A DNA stretch of 64,000 bases, from contig NZ_CP108529.1 of the NCBI RefSeq assembly GCF_036002945.1, positions 6,753,001 to 6,817,000 on the forward strand, given 5' to 3'. Source of the DNA: Streptomyces sp. NBC_01224 (lineage in GTDB: Bacteria; Actinomycetota; Actinomycetes; Streptomycetales; Streptomycetaceae). The translations under genes and the position numbers were made by a program. Within the stretch, counting starts at the first letter, position 1, and the number at the start of each line of letters is the position of its first letter. The notes beneath the pieces were generated by a model that saw only the letters and a list, made by a program, of their open reading frames with translations, searched no databases and was not told where the DNA came from. Of the stretch, positions 36,935-45,399 are shown piece after piece.

Positions 36935-38749
36935 TCAGCTCTGAGCACCCCCGGGTGTGCCCGTCCGGACGGGCACACCCGGACCCAGCTCCACCCACGG
37001 ATCCCCGGCGCCCTCCACCTCCAGCACCCACACCTCGTTGACGCCCTCCCGCAGCACGGGACCCGGCACATACAGCGTCCGCTGCGGACCCGCCGACCAG
37101 TACCGTCCCAGACAGAAACCGTTCACCCACACGAACCCGCGCGTCCAGCCCGGCAGTTCGAGCCCCGCGTGATCCGGAGGGCCCGCGAGTCCCGAATCCG
37201 CCGACTCGAAAGAACCCCGGTACAGCCCGGCACGGCCCCTCTCGGCGACCCCGCCGAAAGGCACCGCGTCCACCGCACCCGGTTCCTCGAAAGCGGCCAG
37301 CCGCAGCCCCCGCGCCCGTACCCCGTGCAGATACTGCCGTTCGTGCCGGACGCCGCCCGTGATGCCTTTCGGCTCGCCCAGCCGCGGCCCGTAATTGACC
37401 CGGCCCAGTGACTCCACCCACAGCTCGACCTCCGCGGGCCCGGCCACCGGCTCGTCGAGGGTGGTGCTCTCGCCGCTCAGCACACCTTGCCGGACGCCGT
37501 TCACATACACCACCGCACGGTCCCGGAGCCCGGAGACACCCAGCGCATAGGGGCGTCGCAATCCCGGAACGGTGACCTCGTACCGCACCAGGCCCCGGTC
37601 CACGCCCAGTTCCTCGAACGTCGGCGGAACACCGGACTCTGCCCGTTCCGGGTCGCCCAGCACCTCCAGGACCACCGACAGGGGTGCCCACTCGGTCAGC
37701 TCCGCCCGCACCGGTGCCGGGGGCCCGACCGGCTCCGGCGGCAGCTCCGGAAGCGGACCGTCCGCGAACTCCGCCAGGACCTTCCGGAACAGCCAGAACT
37801 TCTCCGTCGGCCGCCCGTACTCGTCGATCGGCGCATCGTAGTCGTATGACGTCACCGTCGGCTGAAGATCCTGGTCCTGCACCGGACCCGAGCGGTTCGC
37901 CCCCGCCCAGCCCGCAAAGTTCGTCCCCCCGTGCGCCATGTAGACATTCACCGACGCCCCGCACTCCAGAATCTCCCGCAGGGCCTTTGCCGCCTCCGCC
38001 GGATCCCGTACCGCCGGCGCGGCACCCCAGTGCTCGAACCACCCGCACCAGAACTCCATGCACATCAGCGGCCCCTTCGGCTGATGGCGGCGCAGCACCT
38101 CGAAGGCCTCCCGCGCACCCGACCCGAAGTTCACCGTGGCGAGCAGCCCCGGCACGGAGCCGCCGGTGAGCATGTGGTCCTCCGGCCCGTCGGAGGTGAA
38201 CAGCGGCACGGTCACCCCGCGCTCCCGCAGCATCCCGGCCACCCGTTGCAGATAGACCCGATCGGTGCCGTAGCTCCCGTACTCGTTCTCCGCCTGAACC
38301 ATGATCACCGGGCCGCCGCGTCCGATCTGCCGCTGCACCACCTGCGGCAGCAGCGCCGTGAACCACCGCTCCACGGCACCCAGATACTCCTCGTCACGGG
38401 TCCGCACCCGTCGCCCGAACCGCCCCGTCACCCAGGCCGGCAGACCGCCGTTCTCCCACTCGGCACAGATGTACGGTCCCGGGCGGACGATCGCCCACAG
38501 TCCGGCCCGCTGCGCCGCGTCCAGGAACCTGCCCAGCGCCGCCACGTCCCGGAAGCGACCGGGCTGCGGCTCATGGAGATTCCACGGCACATATGTCTCG
38601 ACACAGTTGAGACCCATGGCGCGCAGCATCGACAGCCGGTGGTCCCACTGCGCCTCATGGACCCGGAAATAGTGCAGGGCCCCCGACAGCAGCCGTACGG
38701 GCTTCCCGTCGAGCCGGAAGTGGTCGTCCCCCACGGTGAAGTCAGCCAT
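36935..38749 (-). CDS. GH35 beta-galactosidase
   Basis: A 604-residue GH35 enzyme: FRLDGKPVRLLSGALHYFRVH, WNLHEPQPGRFRF-type segment, RPGPYICAEWENGGLPAW, acid/base glutamate in VQAENEYGSYG and nucleophile in CMEFWCGWFEHWG. Jelly-roll domains follow (RYEVTVPG..., GFVWVNGFCLGRYW). No signal peptide, so it acts on imported galactosides. The adjacent divergent AraC regulator probably controls it. ATG 38749 is the conserved start. Its 3' end contains a perfect 32-base palindrome that may terminate sprT from the other side. Confidence 0.92.
   Translation of the reverse strand: MADFTVGDDHFRLDGKPVRLLSGALHYFRVHEAQWDHRLSMLRAMGLNCVETYVPWNLHEPQPGRFRDVAALGRFLDAAQRAGLWAIVRPGPYICAEWENGGLPAWVTGRFGRRVRTRDEEYLGAVERWFTALLPQVVQRQIGRGGPVIMVQAENEYGSYGTDRVYLQRVAGMLRERGVTVPLFTSDGPEDHMLTGGSVPGLLATVNFGSGAREAFEVLRRHQPKGPLMCMEFWCGWFEHWGAAPAVRDPAEAAKALREILECGASVNVYMAHGGTNFAGWAGANRSGPVQDQDLQPTVTSYDYDAPIDEYGRPTEKFWLFRKVLAEFADGPLPELPPEPVGPPAPVRAELTEWAPLSVVLEVLGDPERAESGVPPTFEELGVDRGLVRYEVTVPGLRRPYALGVSGLRDRAVVYVNGVRQGVLSGESTTLDEPVAGPAEVELWVESLGRVNYGPRLGEPKGITGGVRHERQYLHGVRARGLRLAAFEEPGAVDAVPFGGVAERGRAGLYRGSFESADSGLAGPPDHAGLELPGWTRGFVWVNGFCLGRYWSAGPQRTLYVPGPVLREGVNEVWVLEVEGAGDPWVELGPGVPVRTGTPGGAQS
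36951..36982. terminator. Perfect 32-base palindrome in the 3' end of the GH35 gene
   Basis: Sixteen bases (CCGGGTGTGCCCGTCC) followed at once by their exact complement. It begins 48 bases after the convergent sprT stop and encodes part of the C-terminus of the galactosidase (PGVPVRTGTPG). Likely terminator for sprT. Confidence 0.6.
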
Positions 38750-38904
38750 CGTGCTCGTACTCTCCTGTGCGTGCGGTCCCCCGGGGCCGCGCCGCCCAGG
38801 GGTCGCACGACGGCACGCACCACGGAGCGGGCGAACCCGGGAGGAATGTTGCAACCAACCTTCGCCCCCTGGCGTGCGGCCGGTCCATGGACAAAGATCA
38901 CTGC

Positions 38905-38942
38905 TGTTTGGACACAATTGTTCGGACGCGAAATGTTCGGAC
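38905..38942 (+). promoter_or_regulatory. Three spaced TGTTYGGAC repeats, candidate AraC-type operators
   Basis: TGTTTGGAC at 38905, TGTTCGGAC at 38919 and at 38934, same orientation, 14 and 15 bases apart. They lie between the divergent GH35 and AraC genes and end 33 bases before the regulator start. Direct repeats of this kind fit AraC-family binding. Confidence 0.65.
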
Positions 38943-38975
38943 CAATGCAAAGAAAAGGGGGAGGAAGGAAGGCCG

Positions 38976-39869
38976 ATGTACCACACCTGGATGCGCTTCT
39001 TCACTCCCAGCCCGCTCCACCACCGGCTGGGCCTCGTCTGCCTGGGCGTGGGGCTGCAGCACGGCGCCCTGCCGACGGTCGGCCCGCGCACCCTGGACCA
39101 CCATGTGGCCGTCGTCATCAACTCCGGCAGCGGCTGGTTCATCGGAGCCGACGGCCGCCGGGTGCCCGTCGTCGCACCCAGCCTGATCTGGCTGACCCCC
39201 GGCACCCCGCACCACTACGGCGCCGATCCCGGCAGCGGCTGGGACGAGAGTTTCGTCGACTTCACCGGCCCCGCCACCGCCACGTACACCGAGCTCGGCT
39301 ACATCGAGCCCGACCGCCCGCTCGTCCCGCTCGCCGACACGGCGGGCCCCCGCGCAGCGGTGGGGCGGATGGTGCGCGCGGCACGTCGCGGCAACCCGCT
39401 GCTGGAGGTCGAGACCGGCGCCGCCGTGCATGAACTCCTCGTCGCCCTGCGCCGGGCCCGCGCCGATGTCAGCCCCGACGGCGACCCGGTCCTGCAGGCC
39501 CTCGCCCGAGACGCCTTCCAGCCGCTCTCCGTCGCAGAGCACGCGGCCCGGCACGGCATGACACCCGCCGAACTGCGCACGGCGGTACGGCGGGGCGCGG
39601 GCTGCAGCCCGAAGGACTACCTCCTCGGCATCCGGCTCGGCCGCGCCAAGGAGCTCCTCGCCGCCACCGACCTGCCGGTCGCCGCGGTCGCCCGACGCGT
39701 CGGCTACGACGACCCGGCGTACTTCTCCCGCCTCTTCGCCCGCCGGGTCGGCACCGCCCCGGTCCGGTTCCGCGATCAGCAGGGCCGCAGCGTCCCGGGC
39801 GGCTGGAGCGACCAGGTCCCGGACCCGGAGCACCCACCGACGATCACCCCCCTGGGCCCGGCCGTCTAA
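38976..39869 (+). CDS. AraC/XylS-family transcriptional regulator
   Basis: A 297-residue regulator. The N-terminal cupin domain (about 1-140: DHHVAVVINSGSGWFIGADG, LIWLTPGTPHHYGADPGSGWDESFVDFTG) should bind a sugar, and the C-terminal double helix-turn-helix holds SVAEHAARHGMTPAELRTAVRR and VAAVARRVGYDDPAYFSRLFARRVG. Divergent from the GH35 gene, it probably activates it in response to a galactoside. ATG 38976 follows GGAGGAAGGAAGG. The three repeats just upstream are likely binding sites. Confidence 0.9.
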   Translation: MYHTWMRFFTPSPLHHRLGLVCLGVGLQHGALPTVGPRTLDHHVAVVINSGSGWFIGADGRRVPVVAPSLIWLTPGTPHHYGADPGSGWDESFVDFTGPATATYTELGYIEPDRPLVPLADTAGPRAAVGRMVRAARRGNPLLEVETGAAVHELLVALRRARADVSPDGDPVLQALARDAFQPLSVAEHAARHGMTPAELRTAVRRGAGCSPKDYLLGIRLGRAKELLAATDLPVAAVARRVGYDDPAYFSRLFARRVGTAPVRFRDQQGRSVPGGWSDQVPDPEHPPTITPLGPAV

Positions 39870-39992
39870 CGACCTCGCCCACGATTGGCAGGGGGAGAAG
39901 GAGCGGCGTCCGGGGCCTTCGAATCCAAGGCGGAGGTCCCGGACACCGCGACGCCGCTGGCAATCGCGGGCGAGGTCGTAAGCTCGCTGACC

Positions 39993-40331
39993 ATGACCAC
40001 GAGGGACATCGACGAGTCCGTGAGCGCGGAACTGAACCGGCTGCGCGAGAGCATCGACAACATTGACGCCGCTGTTGTCCATATGCTCGCCGAGCGCTTC
40101 AAGTGCACCCAGCAGGTCGGCCACCTCAAGGCCGCCCACCAGCTCCCCCCGGCCGACCCGGCCCGCGAGAGCCGGCAGATCGCCCGGCTGAGGCAGCTGG
40201 CGGAGAGCGCGCATCTGGATCCGGCCTTCGCGGAGAAGCTGCTGAACTTCATCGTGGCGGAGGTCATCCGCCACCATGAACGGATCGCGGAGGAGTCGGC
40301 GACGAACGGGAAGACCGGCGCCGGGTCGTGA
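39993..40331 (+). CDS. Chorismate mutase (AroQ type)
   Basis: A 112-residue all-helical AroQ chorismate mutase, converting chorismate to prephenate for Phe/Tyr synthesis. The pattern LRESIDNIDAAVVHMLAERFKCTQQVGHLKA and PARESRQIARLRQLAE carries the usual active-site Arg, Lys and Glu. No signal peptide and no fused dehydratase or dehydrogenase, so a stand-alone cytoplasmic enzyme. ATG 39993 is preferred. A hairpin lies 45 bases after the stop. Confidence 0.88.
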   Translation: MTTRDIDESVSAELNRLRESIDNIDAAVVHMLAERFKCTQQVGHLKAAHQLPPADPARESRQIARLRQLAESAHLDPAFAEKLLNFIVAEVIRHHERIAEESATNGKTGAGS

Positions 40332-40375
40332 ACGGGGGCAGGGCTTGAATCCTGCGGACCGACAGCCGAGGCTGT

Positions 40376-40401
40376 GACCACCGGGGGCGCTCCCGGTGGT
40401 C
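40376..40401 (+). terminator. Terminator after the chorismate mutase gene
   Basis: Perfect 10-bp stem GACCACCGGG with a six-base loop. Confidence 0.7.
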
Positions 40402-40416
40402 GGGGGGACGGTACGC

Positions 40417-40695
40417 ATGGGTCTGCTTGCGCAAGGCGTCGCCGCAGTGGCCGGACGGGAACCGCCGCCCGCCTGGGTGACGGCCTCCCTCTGCCTCCTC
40501 CTGATCGGTGTCGGCGTGTTCGTCGCGGCGGACTTCCGGGGCATTCCGCGGCAGTGGCACGAGTGGATGGGCGGCAGGGAGGATGGAAGGTTCTCCCGTT
40601 CCTTCGCCCACCAGAGACTGATCGGGATCGGCTTGGCGGCCGGGGGAGTGTGGGGACTGGCGGCAGTCGCTCTCCACTTCTTGTCTTCTCAATGA
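40417..40695 (+). CDS. Small membrane protein, unknown function
   Basis: A 92-residue protein with two hydrophobic segments (about residues 20-40, AWVTASLCLLLIGVGVFVAA, and 72-88, GIGLAAGGVWGLAAVALHFL) separated by a polar loop with WHEWMGG. No family recognised. ATG with GGGGGACGG upstream. It is convergent with, and overlaps by seven bases, the next membrane protein gene. Confidence 0.6.
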   Translation: MGLLAQGVAAVAGREPPPAWVTASLCLLLIGVGVFVAADFRGIPRQWHEWMGGREDGRFSRSFAHQRLIGIGLAAGGVWGLAAVALHFLSSQ

Positions 40696-41516
40696 GCTGA
40701 GGGCGGCTCGCCTCGAACCGAGGGCGGTTCGCCCGCCCGGTGCGATGGATACGGGCCGGACCGCCCGGCCGACCGCCTGCGCCTCGACCACGCCACCCAG
40801 GCACTTACCAGCAGACCGAGTCCCGTGGCCAGGACCACGAGCCCGGCCGAGGCCGACTCGTTGACATGGTGCCCGTTGCCCTGCGGCGTGGGCAGCCCGG
40901 CGGCCGCGTAGTGGGGGAGGAGCAGCAGTCCCGCTCCCACCAGCGCGGGCACCGCCCAGCCGACGCTTTCGCGGCGCGAGGACCGGGCGGACACCAGAGC
41001 ACCCGCCGTCAGAAGCACCGCGCAGCCCAGTGCCGGCAGCACCGTGTAGGTCAGCCATTCGGACAGCAACGGCCGCCAGTACCACTCCGATTCGGGCCTC
41101 GGCCCGTCGAAGTAGTACAGGGTCCGCGGCTGCGGCGCACCCATGAAGTCCCGGACCGACCCGGGCACCAGCCCGCCCAGCAGCCCGCCGCCGAAGACCA
41201 GCCCCGCGAAACGCGGCACCCCGCCGTCCTCCTTCCGGCAGGCCGCACGGCCGATTCGGAGGCTCAGCACGGCACACCAGCCGGCCAGCAGCCCCAGGAA
41301 CACGCCCTTGACCGCGCCGTAACCGATCGGAGTCCAGACATTCCAGGGGTAGTTCTCCATGTGCGCGGCGCGCCGGCTCCCCGCGAGACACCAGGCAACC
41401 GCACCCGCCGCCACGCCCCATGGCACGACCCCCACGGCCCGCCGCCGTGCGACGTCCGCGCCCGTCCCCGAAGCCCCACGCACCGCTTTGGACACTGCTT
41501 GCCTCATATGACCCAT
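40689..41516 (-). CDS. Multi-pass membrane protein, unknown function
   Basis: About 275 residues with five or so membrane segments (VVPWGVAAGAVAWCLA, GAVKGVFLGLLAGWCAVL, FAGLVFGGGLLGGLVPG, LTYTVLPALGCAVLLTAGAL, AVPALVGAGLLLLPHYAA and SAGLVVLATGLGLLVSAW) and a Ser/Pro/Arg-rich C-terminal tail. No family recognised. The start is uncertain: ATG 41516 (MGHMRQ) or ATG 41507. The end overlaps the convergent small membrane gene. Confidence 0.6.
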   Translation of the reverse strand: MGHMRQAVSKAVRGASGTGADVARRRAVGVVPWGVAAGAVAWCLAGSRRAAHMENYPWNVWTPIGYGAVKGVFLGLLAGWCAVLSLRIGRAACRKEDGGVPRFAGLVFGGGLLGGLVPGSVRDFMGAPQPRTLYYFDGPRPESEWYWRPLLSEWLTYTVLPALGCAVLLTAGALVSARSSRRESVGWAVPALVGAGLLLLPHYAAAGLPTPQGNGHHVNESASAGLVVLATGLGLLVSAWVAWSRRRRSAGRSGPYPSHRAGEPPSVRGEPPSAH

Positions 41517-41603
41517 CTGCCCCAATGTCCCCGCCGAGCTCGGCTGTCGTTGATGATGCGGCTCTGTGATGCGTTTGGTCAGAGGTCTCTCATCATGGCC
41601 TGA

Positions 41604-42158
41604 TCAATGAGGTGCGTGCAGACCTGTGATCATCATGTGGATCAGCAGGTCGTAGCTCTCGTCCAGCTTCTCCGGGAGCCCGAACGCGCCCTCGGCCTCC
41701 AGAACCGCGAAGCCGTGGACGGCCGCGCGCAGGCAGCGGGCTGCGTGGATCGCTGCGGAGTCTGCCATTCCATACGCACGGAAAGTGGCGAGCATGATGT
41801 TGATCAGTCGCGTCCCCGCCTCGGCCGTGCGCGGCTCGGGCGTCTGGATCAGCGCCGAGTATCGGTGGGGGTGCCGCAGCACGTAGTGCCGCCAGGCCAT
41901 CATGAGCGCGCGGATCGCCTCGTCGGCGGAGCGGCCCAGCACGGCCTCACCGACCTGGTCCGCGATCTCGTTCATGATCCGCGCCGACATGAGGTCGCGC
42001 AGCTCTGCCAGATTGCGCACGTGCTTGTAGAGGGACGGGGTAGCGACGCCTGCCCGGCCGGCCACCGCCGACAAGGTCAGGGCGGCGGGGCCTCTCTCAT
42101 CGATGATCAGCAGCGCGACATCGACGACGGCATCCGTGGTGAGCGCTGCCCTAGCCAC
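41604..42158 (-). CDS. TetR/AcrR-family regulator (WHG-domain type)
   Basis: A 184-residue TetR regulator: helix-turn-helix ALTLSAVAGRAGVATPSLYKHV at about 25-46, C-terminal domain RHPHRYSALIQTP, ARCLRAAVHGFAVLEAEGAFGLP, typical of the TetR_C_33 (WHG) group. The GTG start overlaps the hydrolase stop by eight bases, so it is the second gene of a two-gene operon that it probably represses through the AT-rich repeat region at 43001-43038. Confidence 0.87.
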   Translation of the reverse strand: MARAALTTDAVVDVALLIIDERGPAALTLSAVAGRAGVATPSLYKHVRNLAELRDLMSARIMNEIADQVGEAVLGRSADEAIRALMMAWRHYVLRHPHRYSALIQTPEPRTAEAGTRLINIMLATFRAYGMADSAAIHAARCLRAAVHGFAVLEAEGAFGLPEKLDESYDLLIHMMITGLHAPH

Positions 42159-42987
42159 GCGCGCCGACCTTGAGGAAGGCCAGGACGGCGGTAGCGACTT
42201 CGTCCGGGAACTGGACGTGCGGGTAGTGACCGGCTCCCTCGATCATCTCGAGCCTACCGAGCCCTGCGGGCATCTCGGCCACGATGCCCGCTCCCTCGGC
42301 CCTGGGGTCGACCCAGTCGGGGTCGAGTGTGCCCTCGATGACCAGGGCAGGGCACTGGATGGCGTCGAGACAGGCACCGGCGTCCGTGGGCGCGGACATG
42401 CCCATCTTGCTGACGACGGCCATCCGGCCGGGCCGGCGCAGGTCGGCGTCGAGGGCGGCGACATGGCCGGCGTAACCGGCGGGCTTGACTCCCGGGTAGG
42501 CATGGTCGAGGTAGCGCTTCCACAGCCCGACGCTGCGCAGCAGGCCGGCGCCCATGAGCAGGCCCATGCCCTTGCGGTAGCGGGTGTGGGACATCAGAGC
42601 ACTCGGGCTGATCTTCTGTGCGCGGGTGAACGGGCTGATCTCGACGATGGCGCTGACCAGTTCGGGCTCCTGGGCCGCGGCGATGGTGGCGGCGCCGCCG
42701 GCGAAGGAGTGGCCCACGACGACAGCGGGGCCGCCCAGGTGCCTGATCAGGGCGAGGATGTCGGCCGCTGCGTCGGTGCGGGTGTAGGACGCCCAGCCGG
42801 TGCTGGACTCACCGTGGCCGCGCTGGTCCATGCTGGCGACCCGCAATCCGGCCGTCGCGAGCCGGGAGGCCACATCTCGGTAGGCCGCCCTGTTGTCACC
42901 CATGCCGTGGGCCAGCACGACCAGCGGGCCCTCGCCCGTCACCTCGTACGCGAGCTGTCCGCTGTCGATAGTCAAGAACTCGGTCAC
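42151..42987 (-). CDS. Alpha/beta-fold hydrolase
   Basis: A 278-residue alpha/beta hydrolase. Oxyanion segment HGMGDNRAAYRDV, SMDQRGHGES, nucleophile elbow VVGHSFAGGAA (serine about 98), acid in EGTLDPDWVDP and histidine in GAGHYPHVQFPDEV. Resembles esterase/haloperoxidase-like members; substrate unknown. GTG 42987 is chosen since GGAGGG lies five bases before it; another GTG two codons earlier touches that site. Coupled to the TetR gene. Confidence 0.88.
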   Translation of the reverse strand: MTEFLTIDSGQLAYEVTGEGPLVVLAHGMGDNRAAYRDVASRLATAGLRVASMDQRGHGESSTGWASYTRTDAAADILALIRHLGGPAVVVGHSFAGGAATIAAAQEPELVSAIVEISPFTRAQKISPSALMSHTRYRKGMGLLMGAGLLRSVGLWKRYLDHAYPGVKPAGYAGHVAALDADLRRPGRMAVVSKMGMSAPTDAGACLDAIQCPALVIEGTLDPDWVDPRAEGAGIVAEMPAGLGRLEMIEGAGHYPHVQFPDEVATAVLAFLKVGARG

Positions 42988-43000
42988 GTCCACCCTCCGG

Positions 43001-43038
43001 GGCTAATGAATATAGCCATCAAGCTAATGTGATTAGCC
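43001..43038. promoter_or_regulatory. AT-rich nested inverted repeat, candidate TetR operator
   Basis: GGCTAAT at 43001 pairs with ATTAGCC at 43032; inside them TAGC (43013) and GCTA (43023) form a second inverted pair. It lies just upstream of the hydrolase-TetR operon. Confidence 0.55.
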
Positions 43039-43283
43039 GATGGTGTCAACCCTCGTTCCAAGGGAGCGGGACCTCACCTCTGCGCGGGAGCGCCGCCGCT
43101 GTACACCGATGGGCGAGCTCGGAGGGCATCAGCTGCGCGCCCCGGCCTTCAGGCGGCAAGCGCTACGCGGGAGCGCACGTTCCTCGACTCTTCCCAAGGA
43201 CGCCAGGCCGTGTCTGACAATGATCACGTTGCCGCTCGTTCTTGCCGAGGCGGAGGCGTACTCGAGATGGAAAGGTCTTGCAC
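43039..43283. other. Intergenic gap without a recognised gene
   Basis: 245 bases with no supported reading frame. Possibly the promoter of the hypothetical gene that follows. Confidence 0.5.
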
Positions 43284-43811
43284 GTGATCAACCAACAGGG
43301 CAGCCCACGCCGCAAGTTCGTACTCGCAGACGGATTGACTCCCGCAGACATCGAGCATGTGCACCGCGAGGCGCTCCGTGTCCTGCGCTCCGACATCGAC
43401 ACAGCCCACCTCGACGCCTACAGCGACGAAGCCTGGCCGCCCGCCGTACTGAACTCCTGTGAACGCGCGCTGTCCCTCGCCCATGAGGAGGTCGCGAGCG
43501 GCGCTCGCTCCCAGCGGCACGACCTCGGGATGGGCATCGGCATCGACGTGCGCGACGACAAACAGTTCGAAGTGCTCGAGGACCTTGTTCCCTACACGAT
43601 CAACGCCGAAGGCTGGCAAGGCAACTGCTCGATCTTCAGCGCGAACGACACGGGAACCTCTCTGTGCATTGCCGTCACCCAGGAGCAGGAGGCAGCACTC
43701 CTTTCCCGGCTGGACGCGCTGGGTGTCTCGTCGACGGCCCTTGCTCCCCTCCCACCCCGAAGGCGACGCTGGGGTGCCCTCGTGGCTCGGACGCGCGGAG
43801 TCGGAGAATGA
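43284..43811 (+). CDS. Hypothetical protein
   Basis: A 175-residue protein with no family I recognise. It is soluble, mixed alpha/beta in appearance, with acidic N-terminal helices (ADIEHVHREALRVLRSDIDT) and a C-terminal stretch QEQEAALLSRLDALGV. GTG 43284 has GGAAAGG eight bases upstream and is preferred over a TTG further out. Codon use fits the neighbourhood. It stands alone between a TetR/hydrolase operon and another orphan gene. Confidence 0.55.
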   Translation: MINQQGSPRRKFVLADGLTPADIEHVHREALRVLRSDIDTAHLDAYSDEAWPPAVLNSCERALSLAHEEVASGARSQRHDLGMGIGIDVRDDKQFEVLEDLVPYTINAEGWQGNCSIFSANDTGTSLCIAVTQEQEAALLSRLDALGVSSTALAPLPPRRRRWGALVARTRGVGE

Positions 43812-43937
43812 GCGAGGTGAGGTGCAGCCCAACCTGTCATGGCGCCTGCCGACGCCTGCACCGCCACCACGCACGCAAGGCCGAGCACTTCCTGGCGCCC
43901 GTCGCCGTATCCGCGCCGCTCATCGTCCGGCGCCGCG

Positions 43938-44360
43938 TCACTCGGCGGAGCGATCGTGCGGCAGTGACGTCGGCCCATTACCGAAGTTGCGACTCAGCAG
44001 GGCGGTGAAAAGCTTCAGCCACCCCCTGTGGGGCTGGTTGTCCCTGTCGATCAGGAAACGCGCTGTCTGCAGTGGGTCACACGGCGGCTGACCTGCCTGG
44101 TGGAGTTGCCAGTAGCGGGCCACTCTCCGCTCCAGATCGGCCAGGTCAACTCCGTCGGTTCTGGTCAGAACGACCGGTCCCTCCCACGCTTCAGGGGCGG
44201 TGAGCGCCAGCACTCGACCGTCAGGGGTGTAGGCCGCCGTGTACTCGCCCTCCGACACATCGATCGCCTCCAGGTAGTTCGTGGCGTGCACGAAGGACTC
44301 GAAGACGTTCAGGTCTTCGTCCCGGTCGAAGACGAGCACGGCGTCGGGAGGGAGATCCAT
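43938..44360 (-). CDS. Hypothetical protein
   Basis: A 140-residue soluble protein. The N-terminal part (AVLVFDRDEDLNVFESFVHATNYLEAIDVSEGEYTAAYTPDGRVLAL, read in pieces) looks like a small alpha/beta domain seen in some Streptomyces toxin-neighbour proteins, but I cannot assign it. The C-terminus has WLKLFTALLSRNF. ATG 44360. No operon partner; it converges on the preceding hypothetical gene. Confidence 0.55.
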   Translation of the reverse strand: MDLPPDAVLVFDRDEDLNVFESFVHATNYLEAIDVSEGEYTAAYTPDGRVLALTAPEAWEGPVVLTRTDGVDLADLERRVARYWQLHQAGQPPCDPLQTARFLIDRDNQPHRGWLKLFTALLSRNFGNGPTSLPHDRSAE

Positions 44361-44664
44361 GCGAGCACTGTGACAGCCACTTCCGTCGTGCCTCCACCGA
44401 AATAGGCGGCGCCGCGGTCACGATCACGCGGCTTGGAGGCGGTCCATGAGCATGGTCCCTGATTGACGGCTTGGCTGCCTGAGGTGTCTCCCCGACCCGC
44501 ATGTCGTGGCGCCCGACGGCGAGTACCGGACGTGCCGCGGTGACCGGGAATGACGAGGGTGGGCGCCCCTCACGGCGAGATCTCCTCCGGCGGGCGGTTC
44601 GCCGTCTCCTCCACGAAGGTGCCCGCCACCACCGCGCCCACCAGTGCCGAACAGACGTCCTCCG
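44361..44664. other. Intergenic gap, possible gene remnant
   Basis: No whole gene. The minus strand of about 44578-44670 reads ...EDVCSALVGAVVAGTFVEE and stops, with coding-like codons but no start; it could be the tail of a lost gene downstream of marR, or chance. Confidence 0.3.
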
Positions 44665-44700
44665 TCGCCGGACGGGCCCGATTTCCCGCCCGTCCGGCGA
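44665..44700. terminator. Terminator after marR
   Basis: Perfect 13-bp stem TCGCCGGACGGGC with a 10-base loop, 11 bases after the marR stop. Confidence 0.8.
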
Positions 44701-44710
44701 TCAGGGACGC

Positions 44711-45247
44711 CTACGCGTCCTCCTCCGCCGCCAGCACCGACCGCTCCAGCTTCTCCAGCAACCGGGCCAGCTGCCGGCACTCCGCGGGAGTCAGCCCCGC
44801 CAGCATCCGCCGCTCATTGTCCAAGTGCTCCGCGAACAGCTCGTCGATCGTCGACAGACCTTCGTCCGTGAGCCGCGAGTGCACCACCCGACGGTCCTGA
44901 GGATCACGCTCCCGCAGGATCAGCCCGTCCTTCTCCAGACGGTCGATCCGCAGCGTGACCCCCGCCGAACTGATCAAACCGGAATCGGCCAGCTCACCCG
45001 CCGTACGACGGAACGGCGCCCCCGCCCTGCGCAGCGCCGTCAGCACATCGAACCCGGCCATCGACAGGCCCTTGCGCTCCACCGGCCGGGAGATCGCCGC
45101 GCTGTACCGCAGGAACGCCCGGTGCAGCCGGCCGAACACCTCCAGCGGAGCCGTATCCAGATCCGGCCGCTCCCGCCGCCAGTCCTCGACGATCGACGCC
45201 ACCGCGTCCTGCCGCGTCGCGGAAGCGGAAGCTGCGTTCTTCGCCAT
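44711..45247 (-). CDS. MarR-family transcriptional regulator
   Basis: A 178-residue MarR protein with the winged helix FRRTAGELADSGLISSAGVTLRIDRLEKDGLILRERDPQDRRVVHSRLTDEG spanning about residues 80-130, where the DxRxx wing is DPQDRRVV. It starts at ATG 45247 with GGAG upstream. The palindrome TAAGAATCTTA 34 bases upstream is a likely own operator. Divergent from pepN. Effector unknown. Confidence 0.9.
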   Translation of the reverse strand: MAKNAASASATRQDAVASIVEDWRRERPDLDTAPLEVFGRLHRAFLRYSAAISRPVERKGLSMAGFDVLTALRRAGAPFRRTAGELADSGLISSAGVTLRIDRLEKDGLILRERDPQDRRVVHSRLTDEGLSTIDELFAEHLDNERRMLAGLTPAECRQLARLLEKLERSVLAAEEDA

Positions 45248-45280
45248 TCCGGGCACTCCTCCGTACAGGAACACAACGGG

Positions 45281-45291
45281 TAAGAATCTTA
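45281..45291. promoter_or_regulatory. Palindrome TAAGAATCTTA, candidate MarR operator
   Basis: Perfect 5+1+5 palindrome, AT-rich in a GC-rich setting, between the divergent marR and pepN genes. Confidence 0.5.
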
Positions 45292-45399
45292 GCCCTGAAA
45301 GGCCCACCGATCCTGCCCGCCCAGCTTCCCGCCGAGCCCTCGATCAGCCCTGGGAGAACCCGCCTGCGCCCCGCCCGGGCCGTACGGCAGCATGGGTGC

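Noticed and set aside
43190-43230. GTGTCTGACAATGATC as a possible insertion-sequence end
   Set aside because: No partner inverted repeat, transposase or target duplication is visible nearby.
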